DNA of 64,000 nucleotides from Cryptomeria japonica. Taxonomy: Eukaryota; Streptophyta; Pinopsida; Cupressales; Cupressaceae. Below are positions 10,533-21,560 of this stretch, piece by piece (position 1 is the stretch's first letter; every line of letters begins with the position of its first letter). Made by a program: the position numbers and the translations under genes. The notes below the pieces were generated by a model. The model searched no databases. It had not been told where the DNA came from and saw only the letters and a list, made by a program, of their open reading frames with translations. The stretch lies in the NCBI RefSeq assembly GCF_030272615.1, contig NC_081406.1, positions 172,320,361-172,384,360 on the forward strand. The letters are read 5' to 3'.

Positions 10533-13500
10533 ATTGTGTCTCATGGAATATATGGGGACTAGAAGCCCCTGATAGGAAACATATTGTTAAGTCATTCATG
10601 AACTCTGTTAACAATGTTGATATTTTTATGCTCCAAGAACTGAAGACCACCGGATTTAATCTTGAAGTCAATCTTGACTTCATCTAGAAAGACTCTATCA
10701 AAATTGCTACTGATCACCCCAAAGATAGGGGTGGGCTTCCTCTTCTCATTAATAATAAGTGGGCCAATTGTGTTACCCAAACAGGGGTATCCCCTTGCAA
10801 TCAGGCTGTTTGGGCTATTCTTAATATTGATAACAAAATGTTTGGAGTTTGCTCTATATACGCTCCTAATGATTATAAAGATAGGATCCTTTTATGGGAA
10901 TATTTGATATCCCTCCCTGACACTCCCTGGATTATGGGGGGGATTTCAAAATGATTGAGGCCTAGTCTGACAAACTTGGGGGCAACCCGTTTGACTAGAA
11001 GGGCACAGAGAAGTCCCATTGGAATCAATTTAAAACATTCAAAAATTTGTTTTATCCCCTTGCTGGTAATAAAAAGGACAACTATGGCATTTGGCATACC
11101 TAGTGCAATTACCAGAAAATACCCAACCGGATCTACTCAAGATTGGATCAGTTCTATGCTAACAAAGATTACTTCTCCTTTGTTCCTGATATTAATGGTA
11201 GCATTATCTATGTTAGACCTTCTACTATGTTGAATAATCACCCAATTATCTCCCAGATTAAATTATTTTCCTCCTCTGCCTACAATTTCAAAGGGTGTAA
11301 AAAATTCATCCTCAACTCCAACCTTCTTAAATACCCTACCGCCCTTGCTTCTATTAAATTGATTAGGATTTTGAATAGACAAAATATGAACCTATCCTCA
11401 CACCTTGGCAGGTGGAACTACAATGTCCCTGCTTGGCAGAAATTGCTCTGAACCGTGGGTCAACAAAGAGCCAATGATTATAGATATAGTGAGAAAACCA
11501 TCACCTCTCAGCTGCATCTTATTGAGAAGGATGTACAGCAATCTCCTCACAACATCCCTTTAACCACCAAACTGACCAAGGTAAGAGATGCTCTCAGAAG
11601 TCACCAGCAGGATAAGATAAGAGGGGCCATGATCTATAGTAGACAACAATGGCTTCAACTTGGAGATAAAGGTTCTAAATTCTTCTTTAACCTTCTCAAA
11701 AGGAAAAATGTTAGGGAATCTATAGATAGGCTTATTATTGATGACTTTGAAATCATTGATCCAAGCAGCATCACCGAAGCCTTTGCTAAGTTTTATCAAA
11801 ACCTGTTCACCTCTGATGACTTGGACCACGCCAGAACTATGAGAGCTAATGTTACACAACTCATCCCCACTAAAATATCTTCTAATGAATCCCTTATCCT
11901 TAAGAAAAGAATCACAATTGGGGAAATTGAGAGAGCCATCAATGCCCTTAAGAATGATAAGGCCCCCGGGCCGGATGGACTCTCTACCGAGTTCTATAAA
12001 GCTAACATAGACTAGATTTGTGGTGACCTTCTTGAAATGTATAATGAATCCATTGACAGTGGCTCCCTTGGAGAGAACATCAATTGTGGCATCATCAAGT
12101 TGATCCCTAAAGATGGGGATAAGGCCCTTATAAAGAACTGGTGGCCTATCACCTTACTCAACATTTCCTACAAGATTCTTGCTAAGATCTTGGCGATTAG
12201 GCTTGAAAATATCTTACCGAAGTTCATTTTCTCCACCCAAACCAGCTTCATCAAGGGCAGGTATATTCTTGAGAATGTAATTACCAGCTGGGAGGCTATG
12301 GATTGGTCCAAAACCTTGGGTCAGAATTCTGCCATGCTCCTTGTTGACTTTGAAAAAGCATATGACAAGATTGAATGGGATTTTATTCTTATGATGATGA
12401 AGGCATTTGGCTTCCCTAATGAATTTTGTAGTACTATTAAAGTTCTTTTTCAGGATGCATCTACCCTTGTTGAAGTTAATGGTGACCTATCCTCCTAGAT
12501 CAAGCTATCACGGTCCATAAGGCAAGGTTGCCCATTGGCCCTTGCTCTCTTTATCATTGCCTCTGAAGCCCTGTTCTATCTTCTTAGAGATAATTTCTTA
12601 TCTCCTAGCGTGAAAGGGCTTAGGTTAGCTGATGACTCTCAACTCTTCAACATTTAGTTTGCTGATGACACTTCTTTGTTCCTTGAACTTACCAAACAAA
12701 ATTTTGATGCCCTCAATCAGAAATTCCACCTATTTGGTACTATCTCTGGTGCTTAAATCTCTCTCTAAATCCATCCTCTTAGGATGGACGAATGATCCCC
12801 CTAACTGGGTCCCACACTCTAGCTTCCAATGGGGAGGGCCTAATAGGATTGTCAAATACCTTGGCATCCCTTTCTCTATCTCCCCCTCGCTCAGAGACAT
12901 GTGGGTCTGGGTTTGGATGAAAATTGAACACAAGCTTAACAAATGGAACAACAAGTTCCTCTCCTTGGCTGGCAGAGTTCAAGTTTTCCAGAAGAACCTT
13001 TCATCTTATAACATTTATTACTCCTCGACCTGGATGTTTAGCAACTACTAGATCTTCAAAATCCAAAAAACTATTAGATGATTCTTGTGGTCTGATGGGA
13101 AGGGGGGTAAGAAAATGCATTCTGTTAGATGGAAATGGTGCCACATTGAGAAAAAAATTGGTGGGCTTGGTCTCAAGGATCTTAGATGTCAAGGTATAGC
13201 TTTGTTGGCCAAGTGGATTTTCCATTCACTTGAAGGACATGAGCCCTGGAAAGTCTTGATTAGATGCAACATTGAAAGAGCTATTCCAAAAAAAGCCAAA
13301 TCTTGGAAGTACCTCCCCCTCTCTGATATTATTGCCGGTAAGTTCCCTATTGTTGTACAAGGTACCTCTATCTTCAAATCTATCTAGAAGGCTTAGGAGG
13401 TTGTTAGAAAATTCCTGTCTGACACCGAGTTTCATACCAACGATTCTATCCATGGTGGAATCTTCTTCATGCTTCTAAGCCTCTCGCCCTCACTCGGGGC

Positions 13501-14120
13501 TGTTCTGCCAAGTCTTGGGCCCAAAAGGGCATCACTTGCTTTATGGACATCCTAGAGGATGACAATCTCATTTCTTGGGTTGAGCTCATAACCATATATG
13601 ACCTCCCCCAGTCCAAAAAATGCACATATAGGCTTATTCAAGATGCTTGCCTTAATCTTGGTCTCCCAAAAACTGCCATGTGGACTCCCATAGGTTTACT
13701 TCCTTTAAGTGGCCTGGGGGCATTGTATTGCATAAAATTAAGGCTAGGAATATTTACCCTATTCTCACCTTTGATGAGTCTATTATGCATCACCTTAATA
13801 ACCTTTGGTATGTGAACATCAACACCTCAGAGTGGCACAAAATCTTTACCAAATTTTGGAGGAAGCCCATTGCCCTGAAAATCAAGTGCTTCACTTGGCT
13901 TCTGCTTATAGATAGACTGCCCCTCAAAAGGAAATACTTCTCCTCTGATCCTTGCTCCATATGCAGAGTACCTAAAACTAGCCGACACATCTTTTTTGAT
14001 TGTATTATTGCAAAGGAGGTTTGGCTTCTATTTGGGATCCAGATTCCCAACTTTGTGAACACTATGGAATTTGTTACTGGATCTGTGCATGGACTTAATA
14101 AGGATTATAATCTATTTTGA
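10529..14120 (+). pseudogene. LINE ORF2: endonuclease, reverse transcriptase, zf-RVT (broken)
   Basis: Starts at ATG 10529, overlapping the ORF1 stop. The endonuclease part shows VSWNIWGL, LQELK, SIYAPND and GGDF; a run of seven G at about 10936-10942 is one short and shifts the frame at GGDF. The SRIDRFY-like motif appears as SRLDQFY near 11140 and the SDH-like catalytic motif as NNH. The reverse transcriptase has APGPDGLSTEF, the LLN..YKI..K segment, FIKGR, DFEKAYD, RQGCPLA and the catalytic FADD at 12658-12669. A further shift lies near 12755, then a YLGIPFS segment and a WKWCHIEKKIGGLGLKD-like segment, more shifts near 13400 and 13700, and a zf-RVT Cys/His motif (C-x2-C...H-x4-C) around 13950-14010. 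Several stops occur. No RNase H domain is seen, unlike the LINE at 56345. Confidence 0.9.
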
Positions 14121-14714
14121 TCTATCCTTTTTCCTAATATCATTTTGTATATTTGGAAAATTAGGAATGAGGAATGTTTTCAAGGACAGGTTAGATCCCT
14201 TACTGAGTCTTTTTGAAGACTCACATTTAATAATGTTGCTATGCAGATCTCCATCATCCTGGATCTGGAAAGGAACAAATTGTTGCATTTCCTGGAAGAT
14301 GGATCGGATACCATGTTTGTTGATGAGATGAGATGTGGATATGATTAGATGCATTGCTCCCAGAACGTGGTTGCCTTTGACAGAGCGCTGAAGAAACTGA
14401 CGCGGGAGATCTGAGATAGCAGGGAACCCTCTTTTGAGCAGGTTGAGATGTTGTTCCAGCTCCATGGTAATAGAGATGTTGTATGGATGTAAGGGCCAAG
14501 CGGGTGGACCACTTGGATGGAAAATCTAAACCATGTTTTTTCTTAGCTTGGCCACCTGTTGAGGCCCTACTTATCTCTTTTTGTTTCATATCTGTATTGT
14601 ACCTTTTTGTTATCATTCGATGCATGTGATGTAACTTGAATGCTATAGTTGAGGCATTGTCCCTAGGAGCTCTGATGTAAACTCTCTCTTTTATCACCGA
14701 TTTTCAATATAAAA
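14121..14714 (+). other. LINE 3' UTR and A tail
   Basis: Untranslated tail of the LINE, ending in TTTTCAATAT followed by eight A. No other feature is seen here. Confidence 0.75.
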
Positions 14715-14726
14715 AAAATAAGTTGT

Positions 14727-15400
14727 GCTCAGTTTGGGATAGTCAAATGTATTGATATTAACATGTAAAAATTAAATAAAATTAAAGGGTTGTAGTTTAC
14801 TTGGTTGAACACAATTGATTATATAAAAATATAACCAGCCAAATTATATATTTTAATGAAATTAAAAATTGTAATATATAATTTAAAGTTGAAACAGACC
14901 ATCGAATTCTAGACCTTGCAATCAATAAAATTATACTATATTTTTTTGGCGAGAATGAGTTTTAAAATTATTACTGCTTAATTAAGTTTGAAAAGTGTAA
15001 TATTTCAATAAATTAAATTTTGGTAAATAAAAATAAGATAATTATTTAGCAAAGTTTTTAATACGAAATTCCTTAAATTTAAGACATTAAAAAGAAAGAA
15101 AAATATTACTTGACATGAGTCCAACTAGAAAGATTGGTTTTGTCATTTTTCCAATTAAATGATAATGTGCCTCTTATTAAACATGCAAGATGACTTTTCA
15201 ACATGGTCATTGGCTATTTTAACAAAGGAGATCTTGTCAGGGAGTTGATGGTTTCGAGGAAACCATCAATTTCTATAAAAATGTTGGCTTTCACTCACTT
15301 TATGCACCCCATGGAAACAAACGTTTCTTATAGAGTTTACAATACTGAAAACACAATTAAATGAAATTTAAATGAGTATTGATTTCTAATGAGCATGTTA
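14727..15400. other. AT-rich DNA between LINE and HIPP psi-2, no gene
   Basis: Matches 36377-36940 of unit B. The second half is the upstream region of HIPP psi-2, with landmarks TTGACATGAGTCCAA and GGAGATCTTG also present upstream of psi-1 (4140-4280). Confidence 0.6.
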
Positions 15401-15414
15401 TGTTTGAAAATTTC

Positions 15415-15800
15415 AGGCTCCTTAGGCTATACACTCAAACATTAAGATACTGTCTACTTTGTTCCCTTGATTTTTGTGCATTTTTTGGACTTTTGCACGA
15501 AAGTCTATGTTTCGTTCAATTTATTGAGTAGCCCATAATTTGGATCAGTAGAAAATGGTGTTCTTAGCCATGGATGATAAGAAAAGCAAGAAAAGGGCAA
15601 TAAAAGTCATTGCAGGATCCTCTAGAAGTGGATATGAAAAAGAATATGAGAACTGTAGAGAGGGATGCAGATCTAAATTGCATAAGAGACAAACCAAGAA
15701 ACTTTGGGTTTGTAGATTCATCAACTGAGCTTCAATCCTACCAAAGAAGAGGAAAAAGAGCACAATGAAGACAACGACTCAAATGAAAAAAATAATCAAG
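15415..15800 (+). pseudogene. HIPP-like pseudogene psi-2 (unit A), internally deleted
   Basis: Remnant of a second plus-strand HIPP copy. The exon 1 start codon has become ATT (ATTAAG at about 15440), and the exon 2 remnant starts at 15552 with codons for a MVFLAMDDKK-like segment. At about 15617 the sequence jumps from exon 2 directly into exon 3, removing the exon 2 end and all of intron 2. The remaining exon 3 has a readable PRNFGFVDS segment and a Glu/Lys-rich tail. The unit B copy (36950-37757) keeps the deleted part. Confidence 0.75.
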
Positions 15801-15909
15801 AGAATTAGATATTTTTGCCCCTCACCTTTACTACTTCTATTATCATTTTGTACTATTGAATATCTGAACCTTTGCACTATAAAAAATTCGAAAGCCAAAT
15901 GATGAATTT

Positions 15910-16080
15910 AAAAATATACAGTTTGGTAGTAACACTATCAAATCCCGTATTTTAAGTTTTTTTAGTTATGGATTTAAAATTGAGATGGTGAATGTCTGAC
16001 TGTCAAGATTCCCTATCCCATGATGGGGTTCTAAGTCAAATTTAGGAAATTAATCGATAGTGTTGATGGAAATAGAGGGA
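15910..16080. other. Short spacer, no feature
   Basis: Spacer between HIPP psi-2 and the short LINE-like element. It matches 37870-38030; nothing else recognised. Confidence 0.5.
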
Positions 16081-17152
16081 GCCAAAAAACTAAGATTTGG
16101 TGAGATAAACAAGAAGGGATGGAGCACAGAGGGAGAAGAGTGATTAGCGGTGGTAGGATTTCTTCATACAGGGACTCTGAAGAAGGTGATGACAACTGAG
16201 ACTTGAATGGTGGAATGGGGCTTTTCGTTGGTCGATGTGGTGGGGCGTGCAAGGGTGTATGCGATGTGGCGGCATCTCCCTGGGCCGATGTCCCTTGCAG
16301 CCAATTTTTTGTTTCCAGGCTATGGATGTCCTCTATTGTTGGAGTGCATGGTTATGCAGGTTGGTGTTATGAGTATTATAGGTTTTGGGTTCCTGGTGAA
16401 AACCTTTGTTCTTTTGTTTCAGAAGAAGGTTAAGGGAGATATTGTAAAACCCTTGTTTTTTCTATTGATGGGGTTTGGTATTCCATGTTTGTATCTTTTG
16501 GCTTTGGGGTCTCTTCATGATGAGGGTTATTCGGTCCATTACTCTTTAGGTTCCATGGCTCTATTTTTTGTGCTCCATGTTATGCATCTCAAAGTTTCTC
16601 TAGTCTTTCATATGGAGGCGATCCCATCTTCTATGGAGGGGGAGATGGATGTGTATGGAGGTGACATTTCTCCTATTGAGGTGGAGTTGGATGCTACTAG
16701 ATTTTCCTTGAAGTGTTGTTTGGGGGTTGAAGAAGCCCTTTTTTTGGCTGCAAGAAATATTTTGATGGCATCAATGTTAGGTTTTTCTTTTTATATCCTT
16801 TGTAGGTGAAGATAACAAAAAGCATGTTCCTAATAGTTGGGTTCACTCGCAAGGATAAGGTTGTGGGAGCCTAGATAAAACCCATGATTATGGCTTAGGA
16901 ATTTTGCTTCCTTATGTTCATACTTGACTAAAATATTTTAGTGTGGCTTTGTATATTTTTTGTTGCCACTAGTTATGTAACACGTATTCTATATTGTTTA
17001 GTTGTGGCTGGATTGCTACTTGTCTATGTTGTATCCTTCCGCAACATTCCTTTATTAGTTTTAGATTTGTGAAAAATTTGAGGGGTTCAGGTTCCTTCAA
17101 AACTTGTTGTATGGGATTTTGGGTCCCCTCAAAACTTGTTTTAATAAAAAAC
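16081..17152 (+). mobile_element. Short LINE-like element R (plus strand, unit A)
   Basis: Starts with a 26-codon frame at 16119-16199 (an SGGRISSYRDSEEGDDN-type sequence) followed by about 950 bp of G/T-rich sequence without a convincing gene, and ends in the motif GGGTCCCCTCAAAAC...TTTTAATAAAAAAC at 17152. The same architecture and 3' end are seen at 38031-39637 and 55030-56292 (plus) and at 18588-20414 and 41134-42953 (minus). I read it as a non-autonomous derivative of a LINE: the ORF1 amino-terminal stub joined to a long 3' UTR. The long open frame at 16207-16809 matches nothing I know. About 0.5 kb present in unit B is missing near 16360. The 5' boundary is approximate. Confidence 0.55.
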
Positions 17153-17224
17153 AAAGAGAGCAAAAAATAAGACGAAAAAAAAACATAGTAATTAGTGTTA
17201 TTCAAAATAGAATAATATAACATT

Positions 17225-17503
17225 TCTTGAGCTTGATCTCTTTATACAAGAACCATTACATTTAAATTCATACCCTTTAACACCTTTGTGGAGGAGACGA
17301 ACTTTTCTCTTCTAGGAGATTGCAAAAAAATATTTAAAAGTTTTGTAAACCACTTACACACTATGGAGGAGTAAATGAAAATCCATCCAAATCCAAGGAA
17401 AAAATGTTTCAATATTTGTTTGTGTCAAGTCTATAGATATGCAGTACATACTGATTATATACACATGATAGATTCCGTGGGGTAGTTGGGATTATTTTCA
17501 ATA
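17225..17503 (-). repeat. LTR-like segment of a gag-only element (unit A, minus strand)
   Basis: On the minus strand a polypurine-like GATTAAGGGAGAG is followed at 17503 by the LTR edge. The unit B copy preserves it better, as TGTTGCAAATAATCCC starting at 40057. The outer edge (about 17225) is a guess. Confidence 0.4.
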
Positions 17504-18574
17504 CTCTCCCTTAATCACAACTACTATCATACCCTTTATCCTTTTGTTCTTTGCTCCTTTCTTCAATTTTTATGACAACTTCTTCAAACCCTTGACGGAT
17601 GATCTTTAGAATTTTTTTCTTCTTCTTCTTTAGTGAACTGCAATTTGGAGGTTAACAGTATTACTATGCTCCCCCTTATTTATTCAATCATTTGCTAACA
17701 ATCTCTACAAACTCTTAATCTTTTATAACTTCATTTAGATTTCTGCAACTATAGCTTTGGCTAATCAACTTAATGCCTCCAACATTAACATTCCTTTGGA
17801 TCTCTATGATCTCTTCTTTGAATCTTTGAATCCCCTTCATCAACTATGACTGATATAATCTCTTTTCCATTTTTTGTTTACATTCAAAAATCTAGGCTTG
17901 TACAACCTTTTCAACATATTTGTTACCTTTCTCCAACTAGGTCCATCAATCCATCCATAATTAATCTGTATACAATCTTTCAAAGATTATTCATTTCACA
18001 CTTTATTCTAGCATGAATTTTTAGAATCATTCTTCAACCAAAAAATTGAACAAGGGTGAAGATCCCAACAATTCTCTTTTTATGTCCTTCCTTATGATAG
18101 TGCAAACATTTTATTCTTTGAGCCGATTTGCATGCACTTGTAATACTTGCAACATCAATTCTATTTTTGTTATCATATCCAAGGCCTTCATTTTTGGGCC
18201 TCAGAACTAGTTGAATAGACACTATTACTCCTTGCGCATATTTTCCTTCACATCTCATTTTCCTCATGATTTTAAAAAAAATGTTCTTTCCAAACCATCC
18301 ATTGTTATCAATATCACAATCTACAAAATTTATATGTTTCGACATACTCTGCCGCTTAGCCTCACATTCTTCACCAATAGCCACTTCACACAATCTAATT
18401 GTTTGATTAAAATAACGATTAACAAATCACTTGTCCCATATGAGACTTTACAAACAAAAGACTTTACTTACAAACACTAATTTTCTTTTTTCAACACTTC
18501 TAGCTATTTTTTCAAATCTTCATTTGCCCTTTTGACCCTGTTTCAATTCCCATTTCATTCCAGAGGCTTGTTTT
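17504..18574 (-). pseudogene. gag-like remnant with damaged zinc knuckle (unit A, minus strand)
   Basis: The minus-strand frame 18034-18393 has an INFVDCDIDNNGWFGKN segment and a carboxy-terminal zinc-knuckle-like CLHYHKEGHKKR at about 18073-18108; the second Cys of the CCHC pattern is Tyr and the last Cys is missing. Upstream on the minus strand (18400-18574) is a charged, coiled-coil-like segment. Downstream toward the polypurine tract there is no protease, integrase or reverse transcriptase, only about 0.5 kb of broken Lys/Glu-rich sequence. This suggests a non-autonomous gag-only LTR element. The family is uncertain. Confidence 0.4.
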
Positions 18575-18587
18575 AAACTTGTACCTT

Positions 18588-20414
18588 ATTTTTGATTAAG
18601 GGAAAAATAGGTTTTGAGGGGACCCAAAACCCCCTAGATGAACCGGCATCTAGAACCCAACAAGAAACAGTTGATCAATAGATATACAAAGATTCCATAA
18701 AGCTAACTTCCAATGAAACACCAACCAAAGGGCAACATAAAACATTACATATCAGGCTAGACATAAGTAAAGAGACAAGAAGCTGAGGGTTTTGAGTGGC
18801 TCCCACAACCATAGAAGATGGTTTTAAATAGGCTCCAACAACCTGAAAGACACTGAGGGTTTTGACAAGTACCCACAACCATACAAGAGGGTTTTAACTA
18901 GGCTCCCACAACCTTATATTAGGCTCCCAAACTAAGCACACTTTAACAAAAAACAAGAGCCAGAAGAACCAAGGTGTTCCCTTTAAAACTAGCAGCAAAC
19001 ACCTAGTTATTAAAAAAAACAACTAATGGAGGAAGGTTTTTACTAGCTCCCTCAACCAGGAGGAACAAGGACATGGATGAAAGTGGAAAGCTATCCACAA
19101 TCACCACCTCAATAGGGATCAAAGGAGGAAGAATGATACATAACACATGCTCAACCATCAAAATCTTGAGGTCCTTAAAAATGGGTTTTGACAGGTTCAG
19201 ATAACCTGAAAACCCCATAAGTGTAAGTTGAATGAGGTACCTGAACTGAATCAGCTCCAAGTAGGTGAGCACCTCCCATCTCTCCGCCTCTATATGAGAA
19301 AAGGGCAAAAATCACAAAAGCATGGAGAGAACTTCAAACAACCAACCAACTCCCAACGAGTTCCATCTAACAACAACTAGCCAACAACTCTTTCCCTCTA
19401 TAGAAGAATGACCCACTTCAATAGGGCAAGCTAGGAGGATCAGAGAGATGCAACCCAAATACAAAGTGATCGTCCTGAGCAGAATAAGAACAAAAAGGAA
19501 CCTCCACCCTTCAAGAGGACCACCGACATATTTTGAAACCACGAACAAGTAAACCCCCTTAACAGAGAGTCTCCCTAGAAAAAGAACTGCCATCTTGAAC
19601 TGAAGATAGACAAATAAGGCATAGCCAACTAGGAAATAACCAACACCACATATCCAAGGAGAAGGGGTAGAAGGAATGGGGTTAGAAGGAAGAGCCCTAA
19701 AAAATTACGAGTAGAGCACACAATCCGGGCAAAAGTATCTTCCAAAACTAGATAACCCCAAACCCACAAGAACCTACCAGGTCTCTAAAAGAAGAGAGAA
19801 AAGTCTTCCATCACAGATACCACCCGGATCCCAAATCCTCCACCAAGTCCAAGCCAAACACCTTGCACCAACACGAGAGAGAATAGAGAGGATCTCTCCT
19901 CTCATACATCTCCCGTAGTAGAGCCCAAGACACATGCAAAATAGCTCCAGCCCGAGACCATAGGGAACTCTATCTGTGACACCAAATCTACCAGGAAGAA
20001 CAACAGATATGACACAAAGCCAGACCCTACAAGGGTCGGGGAATCCAAATAGGTGTGGAGGGAAGAGCCACTTCCAATAATTTTTCTGGATGCCGAAGAT
20101 AACGATTTGTATGCCAAAAAGGCCAAGGACAACAAAGAGCATAGCCATCTTGGCAGATCCCAAACCCCATCGAAGCTATGCATGCCTCGACACTTCTACC
20201 AAACATACAGAGCCACCCCCACAACAAACGCCCATCCACAATGAAACACTGCAAACACCAACTAGATAAAGACCCAAAAGAAAGGGAATCAAAATCAAGC
20301 TAAAATGGGAGTCAAATCCCCTCCATCTGCCTTGTTGTCATCTTCTTCCTCGTTTGCATCCCTTGACCCCAAAAACCTAGCACTCGCATCAGATTTCCTA
20401 CCCATACTTTCTCC
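18588..20414 (-). mobile_element. Short LINE-like element R (minus strand, unit A) with target-site duplication
   Basis: Bounded by the 13-bp direct repeat AAACTTGTACCTT at 18575-18587 and 20415-20427. On the minus strand it starts near 20414, has a 36-codon frame at 20405-20295 (acidic, with RDANEEEDDN), continues through about 1.6 kb of G/T-rich sequence, and ends in GGGTCCCCTCAAAACC...TTAATCAAAAAT next to the left repeat. The 3' end motif and the acidic amino-terminal stub are shared with the plus-strand R elements. Minus-strand open frames such as 19774-20163 are not recognisable. The variable-length target duplication and A-rich 3' end point to LINE-type integration. The same insertion is in unit B, so it predates the tandem duplication. 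Confidence 0.7.
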
Positions 20415-20427
20415 AAACTTGTACCTT

Positions 20428-21057
20428 GTTATTCATGTATATTTGGAATTTATTGATATCATTTTAGTTGTATTGGTGTCTTCATGCCCTTTCCTATGTT
20501 TTATTGTGGAAACAATTATAATTTTTATGCTTTAGTTCTAGTTACATGACTTAACCCTTGTTGATAGGGTGTTTCATGGAAAATCCTATTTCAGTTATAA
20601 AAACTAACCTTGATATTAGATTCATGTTAAAGTACATTTTATACTGCAGTAATTATATTTAAACCTTATGTGCTAGGATATCCAAATACATTAAGGGGGA
20701 GTGGCTCTCTATAAGAGTCAGGGCCCTAAGTGGTTGCTAGGGTAACCTATAGGAGAGTAGACTAATAAGTGATAACATTAATAATCAAACTTTGGTATGG
20801 ATTTCACACACTAATAAGATTAGTTTTCACGCCCTACTCATGGCCTCTTGTGCTCGTAAAGATAGAGACTGAGATTGGGAAGGCCTATCCATCTAATGAG
20901 ATTTTGGAGCTGGCATGCTATGCAATGCCTTGTCTACATGAAAGGATTGTACAGTACCACATGAGTTCTCCATGGGGATTGAGGTTTGGAGTGAGGAGAT
21001 GGTCAAAATACTAAGGTAACTTATGAGAGGCTATGCGATGAGACAATTTTCTGCACC
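20428..21057. other. Unit A end, no gene
   Basis: Matches 42967-43593. It contains an AAGGGGGAGTGG purine tract near 20693, which looks like an old polypurine tract, but no LTR was confirmed beside it. The open frame 20769-21014 is also partly open in unit B but not recognised. Confidence 0.5.
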
Positions 21058-21060
21058 CTA

Positions 21061-21560
21061 CACTAGTACATTCGAGGCTAAATTTAGATGGACGATCGTC
21101 AGAATTGTGACTACTTTTCGTCGGACTGCTGAGAAAAGTAGTCGTAGAAAAATCATCGTTGGACTTTCTGATGATGCTTTTGACTATCAACTTTACGACG
21201 ACACCATGGACTCTATCAATGGCGGGCATGATTGCTCTTCCGTTCAAAAAATTCATCGAACATATAGCATCCTCGTCGGATGTTTGTTTAGATTGCGTCA
21301 AAATTTTGACAGAAATCTAAAACTTTGCATCGATGAGAATGTTGTTGGTCTGATGCTTTTTTGGTTGGTAAAGTAATATGCATCGACGGTCGTCCGACAA
21401 GGAAGTGTCATCGGACATACAACATCCTCGTCGGATGTTTATTTAGTTGGGGTCTAAATTTCAGTGGAATTTTGAAACTTTGCACCAACGATAATGTTGT
21501 TGGTTGGACGATTCCATCGTCGGTGGAAAGTTTAGTTACCGTCGTAATTTAGACGGAAAT
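21061..21560. repeat. CGTCGG-rich repeats with CACTA-like terminus (unit B start)
   Basis: Begins CACTAGTACATTCGAGG at 21061, followed by many CGTCGG, GACGAC and CGACGG boxes and a GACGATCGTC palindrome, then the two 154-bp units also seen at 1-345 (CGGAC at about 21411). The CACTA start and CGTCGG-type subterminal repeats fit the end of a CACTA-superfamily DNA transposon. It lies exactly at the unit A/unit B boundary. No transposase or opposite end was found. Confidence 0.45.

Larger units (their letters stand above)
8567..14714 (+). mobile_element. L1-type LINE, near full length, in unit A
   Basis: Non-LTR retrotransposon with ORF1 (zinc knuckle), ORF2 (APE-like endonuclease, reverse transcriptase, zf-RVT) and a short A tail (14711-14718). 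It is bounded by the direct repeat AAAATAAGTTGT at 8555-8566 and 14715-14726; the exact 3' edge is blurred because the tail and the repeat both begin with A. Unit B holds the uninterrupted target at about 36360-36376, so the insertion followed the tandem duplication. Both ORFs carry stops and frameshifts, so the copy cannot move by itself. Established knowledge: plant L1 elements insert by target-primed reverse transcription. Confidence 0.93.
1..21057. repeat. Tandem segmental duplication, unit A (left end outside window)
   Basis: The whole stretch reappears in the same order and orientation from about 21250 on: position 11 matches 21261, the 145-bp repeats at 1751 match those at 22994, the HIPP pseudogene at 4343 matches 25840, the HIPP gene at 7473 matches 28652, and the minus-strand LINE-like element at 18588 matches 41134. 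About 190 bp of its left end lie before the window. Private features of this copy are a 6.1-kb LINE at 8567-14714, a deletion at about 8128 and a roughly 0.5-kb deletion near 16360. The right end lies near 21057, just before the sequence CACTAG at 21061. Homology is seen directly; the order of events is inferred. Confidence 0.93.

Noticed and set aside
16207-16809. A 200-codon open frame as a membrane protein gene
   Set aside because: It lies in the G/T-rich tail of an R element, is broken in unit B, and its hydrophobic look follows from base composition.
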